A stretch of 64,000 nt of DNA from Planctomycetota bacterium. Its GTDB lineage: Bacteria > Planctomycetota > PUPC01 > JACPCR01. A model generated the notes under the pieces. That model worked only from the letters and a program-made list of their open reading frames with translations. It did not search any database and was not told where the DNA came from. Every line of letters begins with the position of its first letter. The first letter of the stretch is position 1. Shown here piece after piece: positions 1-7,834 of this stretch. The DNA is taken from assembly GCA_016179685.1 (NCBI GenBank), contig JACPCR010000062.1, positions 62,001-126,000 of the forward strand. The letters are read 5' to 3'. A program made the position numbers and the translations under genes.

Positions 1-1278
1 GTAGTACGAGCTTGCTCCGAAGAGGCCCGCGAGGAGATTGTGGTTGATCGTAGATGGGTCGGCGGTGAGCTCGTTGGCGTGCTTCCCGTCCACGGTGTCG
101 GCATCGAGACCGCTCCCCGGCCCGTCCACGGTCTTGATCGCCGCGAGGATCTCGGAGGGCGTCTGGTCCGCAGTGGCTCCGGGCTCGATCCCATCGAGCT
201 TGGACTTATCCGACGCCGACATGAACCCGGGGTCCGCCGGCGTGACGAGGGCGTGCTCGCCGCCTCCGAGGCCCCGGTGCTGGGAGCCGTCGAGGAGGTC
301 GGCGTCGAGGCCCGACCCCGCTCCGTCCACCGTCTTGAGCGCGTCGAGAATCTCCTGCGCCGTCTGGTCGGCGGTCGCGCCCGGCTCGATCCCGTCGAGC
401 TTGAGCTTGTCAGCGGCGCTCATGGCCCCGCGCACCGTGGGTGTGGCGTCGCTGATGCCCACGGGAACATCCCCGGCGGTGCCGCCGCCGGTGAGCGGCG
501 CGGCGGGCGTGATCTTGGTGATGCCCTTGAACGACCCGTCGTCGTTCAGCATCACGTCGAGGCGCGCGTCGAGCGTCGGCTTGGTGCCGCGCGCGGTCAC
601 CACCTCGCTGCGGACCGGAGCCACGATGCTGTCGGCCTTCGAGACCGTCGTGATGGGATTCGAGGCGCTCGGGTTCTCCATCCCGTTGAAGGCGTCCGCC
701 TCCGCGGGGTCCACGTCGGAGAGGTCGCGCAGCGCGAGGACCTCCTTGCCCGAATGCTTCACCTGCCGGAGGTCGATCTCGTTCAGGGCCGGATTGTTCG
801 GGTCGGCGGCGTTACGGATCTGGGTCGCGCCCGCGCCGAGCCGGAACCGCGCCAGTTCCAGCGCCGGGGCCGCCGGTGCCTGGGTGGTGGCCTCCAGGAC
901 GAAGCTGTCCTGGACGTACTTGTTCTGGCTCGCGCCGATCTCGTCGACGAAGTAGGGCTCCGCCTCGAGGGTGTTGTAGCGGAGCGTGATGTAGACGGTG
1001 ACTTCGCCGGAGGCCGGTACGAGGGCCGCGCAGTCGAGATCCTGGGGCGACTCGACCTCTGGGTCGTTCCCCTCAGTGTCGAGCGCGCGCCCGGCGGCCA
1101 CCTGGACGGTGAGCGACGGGGGATTGGTCTCGGTCACCCCCAGGTCCCGGACGACGCCCTCCGAGTGCTCGTGGGCGAGGTGCTTCTTCCGCTTCTCGTT
1201 CCAGTACGTCTGCTCGGTCTCCGCCTCCACGCGGTTCACGAACAGGTACTTTCTCCAGAGCAGTTTCTTCAGGGCCAC
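1..1278 (-). CDS. Phage tail fibre protein (partial, runs off the left edge)
   Basis: Read on the - strand from a GTG at 1278, with GGAGG just upstream inside the end of the previous gene, the frame stays open for 426 codons to the window edge. The N-terminal part (about residues 1-120) resembles baseplate-attachment regions of tail fibres. The C-terminal part carries two imperfect 67-residue repeats (about residues 286-352 and 353-419) with the tail-fibre motif S-A-x-D-K-x-K-L-D-G-I-x-P-G-A-T and D-Q-T. It starts one base after the stop of the gpI-like gene, the usual place for a fibre gene. It should be the receptor-binding or receptor-proximal fibre; the distal receptor-binding end lies outside the window. 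The family call is from motif and position, the receptor is unknown. Confidence 0.85.
   Translation of the reverse strand, partial: MALKKLLWRKYLFVNRVEAETEQTYWNEKRKKHLAHEHSEGVVRDLGVTETNPPSLTVQVAAGRALDTEGNDPEVESPQDLDCAALVPASGEVTVYITLRYNTLEAEPYFVDEIGASQNKYVQDSFVLEATTQAPAAPALELARFRLGAGATQIRNAADPNNPALNEIDLRQVKHSGKEVLALRDLSDVDPAEADAFNGMENPSASNPITTVSKADSIVAPVRSEVVTARGTKPTLDARLDVMLNDDGSFKGITKITPAAPLTGGGTAGDVPVGISDATPTVRGAMSAADKLKLDGIEPGATADQTAQEILDALKTVDGAGSGLDADLLDGSQHRGLGGGEHALVTPADPGFMSASDKSKLDGIEPGATADQTPSEILAAIKTVDGPGSGLDADTVDGKHANELTADPSTINHNLLAGLFGASSYY
22..423 (-). repeat. Two tandem 67-codon repeats in the tail fibre gene
   Basis: Units 423-223 and 222-22 (read on the - strand) each begin with an ATG-A/T-C-G-C-C-type segment encoding M-S-A-x-D-K-x-K-L-D-G-I-E-P-G-A-T-A-D-Q-T, followed by an E-I-L-x-A-x-K-T-V-D-G-x-G-S-G-L-D-A-D block. 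Period 201 bases. Such repeats extend fibre shafts and are recombination-prone. Confidence 0.8.
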
Positions 1279-1279
1279 G

Positions 1280-1900
1280 TTAGCCTCCTACCTTCGTGTC
1301 CACGCCCGTGGTGGAGCGCACGCCGATCTTCCAGAAGGACGCGAACCAGCCCACATGGACGAGCTGCGTGTGCGCCGGCTTCTCGATGAGCACGCGCTCG
1401 CGGACCTTCTCCTTGGGCACCGACTCGAACTCCTCGAAGGTCGCCACGAGCACGCTGAAGCGGTGGGCGTTCTCCTCCCAGGTGCCGTAGACTCTCGTGT
1501 CCACTTCGACCGTGGAGTGGACGCCGATCCGCCAGCCCGCGCCGTACTCCTCGACGATCTCCGGCTTGATGCCGGTGTAGATCTCGACGAACTGCCGGAT
1601 GCCCTCGACGGTCCCGCGGATGGTGTAGAGCTGGACAATCCGGCGGATGAGCTCCCGGCGCTTGGACTCCTCCCACGTCTCGTCGAGGAGGAGCGCGACC
1701 CACGAGGCGAGCCAGGGAAGGAACCGCGCGTCGGCCCGCTGGGCGTTGAGCTGGCGGTGGAGTCCGTAGACCTCGTCTTCGATGCCCACGAGGACTTCCG
1801 CGAAGAGGCCGAGGAGCCGGTACGTGAGCCCATCCTTTCCCTCTCGGCGGTAGGTGCCGGGGAGGGATCGGAAGAGGGTGTCCTGCACGGTTTCGGGCAT
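1280..1900 (-). CDS. Phage tail protein I (P2 gpI-like baseplate/tail protein)
   Basis: 206 residues. The protein begins with the gpI-like pattern of an N-terminal amphipathic segment, a central R-G-T-x-E-G-I-R-Q-F-V-E motif near residues 98-109 and a following I-x-P-E-I-V-E-E stretch, all typical of the phage tail protein family that links baseplate and fibre (TIGR02242/Tail_P2_I). It sits between the baseplate J-like protein and the tail fibre gene, the same order as J-I-H in P2. Ten bases separate it from the J gene upstream, and its last codons contain the ribosome-binding site of the fibre gene. Confident in family and role, less in exact structural position. Confidence 0.85.
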   Translation of the reverse strand: MPETVQDTLFRSLPGTYRREGKDGLTYRLLGLFAEVLVGIEDEVYGLHRQLNAQRADARFLPWLASWVALLLDETWEESKRRELIRRIVQLYTIRGTVEGIRQFVEIYTGIKPEIVEEYGAGWRIGVHSTVEVDTRVYGTWEENAHRFSVLVATFEEFESVPKEKVRERVLIEKPAHTQLVHVGWFASFWKIGVRSTTGVDTKVGG

Positions 1901-1910
1901 CCGTTCATCC

Positions 1911-3803
1911 TCAAGCCGCCACGTTCACGATCAGGTCCTGGACCCGCGGAAGTTGGAACTCCTCGATGGGCACGGTGCCCACAGGCACGGCGATGCCTTC
2001 CACGTGGTCCACGCCGCCCACCCGTTCCAGGAGTTCGAAGATCTCGGAGCGGAAGACGTCCCGGCCGAACTCCCAGCCGTTTCCGCGCTCGCTCGAAGTT
2101 CCCGCGACGTAGGCCACGGCCTGCGACGGGTCGCCGCCGAACTCGGGGTCGTAGTACTCCTGGATCACCGCGCGGATGGTGGCTTCGAGCTCCACCGGGT
2201 TTGCCTCCGGGGTCTTCACCACGGTCACGGTGAGGTCCACGGGGATGAACTCCGTCTCGACCACGAAGATTTGGGTCGTGACGAGGCGGCGCGCGTCGAG
2301 GTATTCGCGCACCTGGTTGCGCAGCGCCAGCGACAGCGGTGCGCCACCCTTGGGGAGCACGATCACCGAGACGAGGCCGGGCTTGGGCGTCGGGGGATCG
2401 GCCGGGTCGAAGAGCGGGAGCGTCTTCGCCCGGGCGATGCCGGTGGAGCTCTCCAGGGTAAGCGTCTCGAAGTCCTCGGCGACCACCGCGCGGTTCCGGG
2501 TGCGGAGCACCTCGGCCGGCCCGCGCAGCATGGCCTCCTGGATCGTCTCCTCGTTGCCGCCGCCGGAGGCCGGCTCCTTGTTGGTGACCGAGGCGATGAA
2601 GGGGTGCGTCTGGCGGAGCTGGATAATCGTGCCCGCGCCGACGTTGCCCTTGATCCCGCCCCCGAAGCGGTAGGGCCGCGCGCGGACGTTTCCCGTGCCC
2701 TTGACCGGAACCTTCCCGTGGCGACCGTCGCCGAAGAGGATTTCGCCGGTTCCCCGGTTGACCATGTAGTGGCGGTCGGCTGGCCCCGAGGCGGAGAAGT
2801 CGTCCACCTCGTTCCACTCCTGGAAGCCCGCGCCCTCGTCCACCACGACGGTGAGATCGAGGACCGGGACCTTGGAGAGGAAGTAGCGCTGGTCGGAAGA
2901 GCCGTTGCTCGCGCCCAGGATCTCCTCGGGGACCGTCACGGCATTCGAGCAGGAGACCCGTCCCAGGATCTGGTCGATGTCGAGCTTGCGGAGCCATGCG
3001 AAGACGCTTCCCAAGTCGATGGCCGTGATCCGGTAGCGGAGCCACGTGGCCCGCACTCCCGCGACGGTGGTCGCGTCCCAGCGGGCGGGGACCTGGAACT
3101 CCACCGTGCCCGACTGCGTGAAGCCGAGCGTTCCGTCCTCCACGTCGAGCGGCTCCCACGAGCCCGTGCCGTCCGGCCGGGCCTCGAAGAACTCCCATAC
3201 GCCCGTGACGCCGGCAGCGGGCGCCGCCACGTCGACGATCAGCTTCTCGAAGTAGTTGTCCTCGTCGTAGGCGAGGTAGATCGCGTCCTCGACCGTGACC
3301 ACCGGGAGGGGCGAGAAGACTGTCGCGGGATCGCGGGCGTCGTTCGTGAAGTCCGCGAACGTCCCGCCCTGGTCGGCCAAGAACTTCTTGAGCTTCGCGG
3401 CGTGGATGACGAGGTCCTTGTCGGTGGAGAAGACCACCGGCTTCTCGCCGCCCGCACCCGAGGTGGAGACCTCGAAACCTTTGAGGACAGTGATGTCGAA
3501 GGACGGCTTCGCGGTGGTGCGGAAGAAGCAGAAGGCCTTCGCCGAGGACGGCGGCGTGAGCGTCACGCCGATCATGTTCAGGTACTCCCGCATGTGCTTG
3601 GGAAGTACCTCGTTGAGGCGGACGATGAGCTGCTCGATCTGGAGGGCGAAGGCCTCGGCGAGCGTGATGCCGGGGTCGGACAGGTTGTGGTCGGTCCACT
3701 CGGGCGTCCGCTCCGGGATCGCGCGGACGATCTCGTCTTTGATCGCCCGCCAGTCGCGGTCGTCGAGGTTCGGAACGGGAATGAGCCGGCCCTTCACCGC
3801 CAT
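1911..3803 (-). CDS. Baseplate J-like assembly protein
   Basis: 630 residues. N-terminal W-T-D-H-N-x-S-D-P-G-I-T-L-A-E near 36-50 is the signature of the large putative baseplate assembly proteins found in contractile phages and contractile injection systems; the central and C-terminal parts show the baseplate J pattern (D-R-H-Y near 342, G-D-G-R-H-G-K near 356, R-A-V-V-A-E-D-F-E near 437, V-x-V-I-V-L-P-K near 475). It is the wedge protein that joins the central hub to the peripheral baseplate. Larger than P2 gpJ (about 300 residues), closer in size to the gp6-like proteins of Myxococcus/eCIS-type tails. Gene order gp25-like, J-like, I-like supports the call. Confidence 0.9.
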   Translation of the reverse strand: MAVKGRLIPVPNLDDRDWRAIKDEIVRAIPERTPEWTDHNLSDPGITLAEAFALQIEQLIVRLNEVLPKHMREYLNMIGVTLTPPSSAKAFCFFRTTAKPSFDITVLKGFEVSTSGAGGEKPVVFSTDKDLVIHAAKLKKFLADQGGTFADFTNDARDPATVFSPLPVVTVEDAIYLAYDEDNYFEKLIVDVAAPAAGVTGVWEFFEARPDGTGSWEPLDVEDGTLGFTQSGTVEFQVPARWDATTVAGVRATWLRYRITAIDLGSVFAWLRKLDIDQILGRVSCSNAVTVPEEILGASNGSSDQRYFLSKVPVLDLTVVVDEGAGFQEWNEVDDFSASGPADRHYMVNRGTGEILFGDGRHGKVPVKGTGNVRARPYRFGGGIKGNVGAGTIIQLRQTHPFIASVTNKEPASGGGNEETIQEAMLRGPAEVLRTRNRAVVAEDFETLTLESSTGIARAKTLPLFDPADPPTPKPGLVSVIVLPKGGAPLSLALRNQVREYLDARRLVTTQIFVVETEFIPVDLTVTVVKTPEANPVELEATIRAVIQEYYDPEFGGDPSQAVAYVAGTSSERGNGWEFGRDVFRSEIFELLERVGGVDHVEGIAVPVGTVPIEEFQLPRVQDLIVNVAA

Positions 3804-3812
3804 CGGGTCACC

Positions 3813-4199
3813 TCAGGGAAGCTCCCCGGAAAAGAAGGGCACGACCACGTTGTCCTCCCGGTTCGTCTGCCGGACGATGTAGCGCACGTCGATCTCCATC
3901 CGCTCTCCCGCCGGTCGCGCCCGAACCTCCTTGAGGAGGATGCGCGGCTCCCACCTCTCCAGGGCCTTGCGGACGAGGAACTCGATTCGGCCCGCGAGGT
4001 TCGCGTCGTTGGGGTCGAAGACCAGGTCCGCGAGGCCGCTTCCGAACTCTGGTCGCATGACGCGTTCGCCCAGGCGCGTCCCGAGCACGATCCCGATGGC
4101 CTCGCGGATGTCGTCCTCGCGGGAGCGCATCCGAATGCCGCCGGTGTCGTCGATCTGAATGGGGAACGCCCATCCCGTGCCCAGGAACGCCTCGGACAT
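3813..4199 (-). CDS. GPW/gp25-family baseplate wedge protein
   Basis: 128 residues, a usual length. It begins with G-T-G-W-A-F-P and carries the family core: R-S-R-E-D-D-I-R-E-A-I-x-x-I-L-G-T-R-x-G-E-R-V-M-R-P-E-F-G-S-G (about 25-56), including the E-x-x-x-x-P-E-F-G-S signature. It forms the inner baseplate wedge together with the J-like protein, which follows after nine bases. Orthologous in role to T4 gp25, P2 gpW and T6SS TssE. Confidence 0.93.
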   Translation of the reverse strand: MSEAFLGTGWAFPIQIDDTGGIRMRSREDDIREAIGIVLGTRLGERVMRPEFGSGLADLVFDPNDANLAGRIEFLVRKALERWEPRILLKEVRARPAGERMEIDVRYIVRQTNREDNVVVPFFSGELP

Positions 4200-4223
4200 G
4201 CCGCCTTTCCTCTCGGGCCCGGT

Positions 4224-5084
4224 CTACGAGCCGAGCGCCGTGTATCGCCCGCCGAGGAAGGCGTTCGTGTCCTTCTGCGTAGTGAGCCGGGCCGCCTCGT
4301 CCTCGAGCGCGAAGAGCCGGGTCCTCGTGCCGAAGACCATGTGCGCGCGCGCCTCGAGCCAGGCGTACCGCTCGTCGTAGAGAGGGACCAATTCCGCCTC
4401 CATCGCCGGGAGCCTCGTTGTCTGGAGGTAGTTCCGCCGCGCCTCGGCCCGGGCCTTCCGGCCATGGAGGGCCAAATCGGACAGGTCCGGGGTCGCAAGG
4501 AACGCCTCCACAAGGTCAAAGGCCCCCTGCGCCTGGAGATGGGGACCGCTCCCCGGGCCATAGTTCTCGTTGGCGGCCAGGGCCGCGAGCTCCACGGCCA
4601 GGGCGTCCCGCTCGGCGACGAGGGCCTCGAGGAGGTCCTGCTCCTCGGGTGAGGCGGCGCGCTGCGCGAAAGGAAGGGCGAGGAGGGAGTCGATGGCGGC
4701 GAGTTCCTCGGCGACGGCGGCGAGTTCGTTCGCGGGGTCGGAGCCGGTCCCGCCGTCGAGGTCGACCACGCGGAGGGGCGTGAGGCCCGTGTAGGGTTCC
4801 GGGAAGAGGGGCCCGCCCACCCGGGCCGCCTGGTCGATCACGACGGACGTGACCGGGTTCTGGGGGAAGCGCCCGTCGATGGCGCGCCTTTCGGCCTCGT
4901 AGGTCACGATGAGACCGTCGTAGTAGCCGTAGACCTTGGCGTTCAGGTCCTCGAGCGGACGGAGGGCGTCGATCTGCGCCGCGAGTTCGACCAGCCGCTT
5001 GTCGATGTCGGCGTTGTCCTGGGCGAGCTCGGCGGCCCGCTCCAGGGCGATCTGTTTCTCCTCATTGGTGAGTTGAAGCGGCAC
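4224..5084 (-). CDS. Hypothetical baseplate-region protein, alanine/glutamate-rich coiled coil
   Basis: 286 residues, no family recognised. The N-terminal 60 residues and the segment around 120-180 are rich in A, E and L with heptad-like spacing, so coiled coils are likely. No signal peptide or membrane segment. It lies between the spike-like gpV protein and the gp25-like wedge protein in an otherwise standard baseplate order, with short gaps on both sides (10 and 24 bases), so it is almost certainly co-transcribed and probably a baseplate or spike-associated structural component. That role is inference from position only. Confidence 0.7.
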   Translation of the reverse strand: MPLQLTNEEKQIALERAAELAQDNADIDKRLVELAAQIDALRPLEDLNAKVYGYYDGLIVTYEAERRAIDGRFPQNPVTSVVIDQAARVGGPLFPEPYTGLTPLRVVDLDGGTGSDPANELAAVAEELAAIDSLLALPFAQRAASPEEQDLLEALVAERDALAVELAALAANENYGPGSGPHLQAQGAFDLVEAFLATPDLSDLALHGRKARAEARRNYLQTTRLPAMEAELVPLYDERYAWLEARAHMVFGTRTRLFALEDEAARLTTQKDTNAFLGGRYTALGS

Positions 5085-5094
5085 GGTCCATCCC

Positions 5095-5832
5095 TCATCC
5101 CGCGGACGTCTTGGCGGCCCCGGTCTGGATCTGCCCCACCTGGATGAGGTGCCCCCGGCTCAAGACGAGGTCTCCGATCCGCGCGACGCGCCGGCCGCCG
5201 CCTCCGAGGTCGGTGAGCTGCGTCGTCTTCACCTGCGGGGCATCGAGCGTGACCGGCCCGCCCGCCTTGACCGTGGCCTGGCCCGAGGCCTCGACGGTGA
5301 CGTTCCCGCCCGATTTCACGGTCGCATCACCGCCCACCTCCACCTGGGCCTTGCCAGAGACCTTCACGGTGAGGTCGCCGGCGGGGGAGTCGATGCGCAC
5401 CACGTTCCCGGCCTTGTCCTTGATCTCGAGGAACTCCTTCCCGTCCTCGTCCCCGAAGGCGATCTGGTGCCCGGTCTTCGAGCGCAGGACGCGGACGTCC
5501 TTCCCGGCCTCCTCGGGGCGCGCGTCCTGGGCGTTGAACCAGAAGCCGATCCAGACGGGTTTCGTCGGTTCGCCACGCTCGAACATCACCCAGACGCCGT
5601 CGCCCGGGCGGGGGAGCATGAAGAAGCCCGCGCCGCCTCCGCCGAACGGGGCGCAGTACGAGGCCCAGTTGGTGAGCTTGCCCGCCCCGAGGAGCTCGTG
5701 GACTTCGACGCGGATGCGGCCTTTCTCCTCCGGGTCGTCCACGTCGCGGACCACCCCGCGGTAGAGGCCGAAGCGCAGGCGCTTCAGGTTCTCCACCCGC
5801 TCGTCGGTCATCTGGTCGAGTACGCCGGACAT
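5095..5832 (-). CDS. Baseplate spike/assembly protein, gpV/gp5-like (VgrG OB-fold)
   Basis: 245 residues from an ATG at 5832 with GGGGAGGTGACC directly upstream. Residues about 20-110 form the OB-fold domain seen in P2 gpV, T4 gp5 and VgrG (Y-R-G-V-V-R-D-V-D-D-P-E-x-x-G-R-I-R-V, then L-P-R-P-G-D-G-V-W-V-M-F-E-x-G and P-V-W-I-G). Residues about 140-215 are a run of short V-x-V/G-x-x repeats (alternating V-K, V-E, G-G) that fit the beta-helical spike. Together with the preceding gpD-like gene it reconstitutes a VgrG-type hub and puncturing spike as two polypeptides. An in-frame open stretch continues upstream of the chosen start but is non-coding shadow of gpD. Confidence 0.88.
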   Translation of the reverse strand: MSGVLDQMTDERVENLKRLRFGLYRGVVRDVDDPEEKGRIRVEVHELLGAGKLTNWASYCAPFGGGGAGFFMLPRPGDGVWVMFERGEPTKPVWIGFWFNAQDARPEEAGKDVRVLRSKTGHQIAFGDEDGKEFLEIKDKAGNVVRIDSPAGDLTVKVSGKAQVEVGGDATVKSGGNVTVEASGQATVKAGGPVTLDAPQVKTTQLTDLGGGGRRVARIGDLVLSRGHLIQVGQIQTGAAKTSAG

Positions 5833-5834
5833 GG

Positions 5835-6959
5835 TCACCTCCCCACGGAGTAGCCTTCCGACTCCAGCCGCTCGGCGTCGCGCTTGTCCTCCACGGCGAC
5901 CTTCGAGATGGCGTTCCGCTTGGCCTCGAACTCGCAGAGGTAGCCGCCGTCGTCGAAGCGGTGGGTCACGCGCGTCAGGTAGTAGGTCCCCGAGAACTTC
6001 TGCCCGACCCCGGCGATGCGGATCAGGCGCTTGGCCTTGAGCTCGGGATCGCCCATGCACGAGCCGGTCGCGGTGATGAGCTCGAACTCCTTCTGCCGGA
6101 AGTAGGCGAGCGCGATGGCGCGCGCGTGCGACTCGTTGGCCGCGACCACGTCGTCCAGGATGCGGACGCTCTCCCCGAAGCCCTCGTCGAGGAAGTCGCT
6201 CCCGGACTGCTCGCCCAGGACGTCCCGGTCGGCCGCGAATGGGTCGTCCACCTCCACCTGGAAGGGCTGCTTGGCGATCTCGTCCCAGCCGCGCACGATG
6301 ACCTTCGAGACCGGCTTCTCCGCCGAGAGGGACGGCTCGAAGCTCTGGAGGTTGTCCCGGTAAGCGAAGGTGCCGGGGACCGTCTCGGGGCGGGTCCTCG
6401 GCTTTCGGAAGTGGAGGACGCCGAGTTCCAGGTAGAGCTCGAAGCCGATCTCCTTGGCGATCCCCTTGAGGAAATCCCAGTCGTTCTGCGATTCCTGCTG
6501 GTAGTAGCGCCGCTCGGGGGTCTCGTCGGGGGTGACGATCTCGTCGGCGCGGAAGCGGTAGCGCTGGGCGATCTCGCGGACCAGGTCGTTCGGCGTGCGG
6601 TCCGGGTAGGCCTCGTCCCGATCCCCCTTCTTCCGCAGGAGGTACGAGCGGTCGTAGGCCGTGATCGAGAGGGTCGGCACGCCGTCCGCCGGGAAGTGCG
6701 GCTTCACGACGGCGATCACGCCCTCGAAGAGCTTGGGCGGCTGCGGGCCGTAGCCGAGGTAGACGTCGACAGCGTTTCCACGGTCGAAGAGAGCGTGGTC
6801 GATCCACTGGTTCTTGCGGTTGGTAATCTCGCAGGAAACCACGTCGGCCTCCTCGATGTGGTCCTCGAACGAAAGGGAGATGACGTCATCGTCGAGGAGC
6901 TTTCTGACGTCCTGGCCCTCGATCACGATCCGGTGCTTGGGGTTGAACGTCCGGCTCAT
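5835..6959 (-). CDS. Late control protein D (gpD/gp27-like tail hub)
   Basis: 374 residues from the ATG at 6959, which overlaps the stop of the previous gene by four bases (ATGA). The sequence matches the phage late control gene D family: a beta-rich N-terminus with D-V-Y-L-G-Y-G around 67-73, S-I-T-A-Y-D-R-S near 100, T-P-N-D-L-V-R-E-I-A near 122, and Q-N-D-W-D-F-L-K-G-I-A-K-E-I-G-F-E-L-Y near 158-176, the usual hub signature. It forms the ring on which the gpV spike sits. Two bases separate its stop from the gpV ATG. Confidence 0.9.
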   Translation of the reverse strand: MSRTFNPKHRIVIEGQDVRKLLDDDVISLSFEDHIEEADVVSCEITNRKNQWIDHALFDRGNAVDVYLGYGPQPPKLFEGVIAVVKPHFPADGVPTLSITAYDRSYLLRKKGDRDEAYPDRTPNDLVREIAQRYRFRADEIVTPDETPERRYYQQESQNDWDFLKGIAKEIGFELYLELGVLHFRKPRTRPETVPGTFAYRDNLQSFEPSLSAEKPVSKVIVRGWDEIAKQPFQVEVDDPFAADRDVLGEQSGSDFLDEGFGESVRILDDVVAANESHARAIALAYFRQKEFELITATGSCMGDPELKAKRLIRIAGVGQKFSGTYYLTRVTHRFDDGGYLCEFEAKRNAISKVAVEDKRDAERLESEGYSVGR

Positions 6960-7834
6960 CGCTTCACCGCCCTCATGAGCGTTTCGGCCTCGGTCACTCG
7001 CGTCGTGCCGAAGCGGAGCGACTCGCGCACCTCGGGCGGGAAGTTCGTGATGCCTTCCAGGATGCCGAGGGAGTTCTCGATGTCCGGGATGAGGAAGCGC
7101 TCGCCCGAGCGGATGGCGCGAAGGTTGTCCACCATGCTTCGGCCGCGATTGGCGAACTCGATCACGCGCCAGAGCGACGGGTCGCCGTAGTGCTTCGTGG
7201 CGATGCTCTGGTGGGTGTCGCCCTCCTCGGTGAGGTGGGTGCGCGTCTCGCCCTCCTCGACGCGAGTCTCGGCGCCGGTGAGCGTCCGCTCCTCGGGCGG
7301 AGAGAAGATCGAGCCGCTCCCCTTCTGCCAGCCCTCGAACGCGGGTCGTTGCACCTCGCGGGGGAGCGGCAGCGCCACCTCGCGGCGAGGAAGACGGAAC
7401 GAGACGTCCTTCTCGAAGTAGCGCCGGAGCGAGAGCGAGACCGTGGCCTCGATGGGGTCGCCCGCCTCGTCGAACATCGTGTACTTGGTCGAGACGGAAC
7501 CGACGACGCAGACGAAGTCGAAGCGGCCCCACTGGAAGACGCAGATGGGCGGCGCGCCCGTCTTGGACGTGCTCTCGACGAGCGCCTCGAGGGCCTGGAC
7601 CGATTCGCGCACGTCGTGGGCGCGGGCGTAGAAGTCCCGGTTGAGGTAGACCTCGAGGGAGAGCGTCTGGAGGTTCCCCCGCACGAACTGCTGGAGCGGG
7701 AAGTCCAGGCCGGGGATGCCGATCTCCGCCCAGCCGGCCTCCTTGCCGACCTCGAAGCCCGACGGGTTGTACTCGAAGAAGATCGGATCTCCCTCGGGGT
7801 CGACGGGCGTGATGGACCCTTTGACCAAGCTCAT
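6956..7834 (-). CDS. LysM-type tail protein, contractile-injection-system tube-initiator-like
   Basis: 292 residues. The N-terminal half (F-E-Y-N-P-S-G-F near 20-27; L-Q-Q-F-V-R-G-N-x-x-x-L-S-L-E-V-Y-L near 47-64; V-F-Q-W-G-R-F-D-F near 100) is the pattern of the contractile-injection-system tube protein domain that joins spike and tube. The C-terminal part (about 210-260: E-E-G-D-T-H-Q-S-I-A-T-K-H-Y-G-D-P-S-L-W-R-V-I and G-x-x-F-L-I-P) is a LysM-like module as in P2 gpX. Four-base overlaps couple it to the tape-measure gene upstream and gpD downstream. The equivalent of Pvc7/gp53-type adaptors is the likely role. Confidence 0.8.
   Translation of the reverse strand: MSLVKGSITPVDPEGDPIFFEYNPSGFEVGKEAGWAEIGIPGLDFPLQQFVRGNLQTLSLEVYLNRDFYARAHDVRESVQALEALVESTSKTGAPPICVFQWGRFDFVCVVGSVSTKYTMFDEAGDPIEATVSLSLRRYFEKDVSFRLPRREVALPLPREVQRPAFEGWQKGSGSIFSPPEERTLTGAETRVEEGETRTHLTEEGDTHQSIATKHYGDPSLWRVIEFANRGRSMVDNLRAIRSGERFLIPDIENSLGILEGITNFPPEVRESLRFGTTRVTEAETLMRAVKR

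Noticed and set aside
1854..4652. A long + strand open frame of about 930 codons over baseplate genes
   Set aside because: It is opposite to well-supported baseplate J and gp25-like genes, has an R/E/V-rich composition and no domain. High GC produces such shadows; similar frames at 7915-10992 and 36219-40034 were rejected for the same reason.
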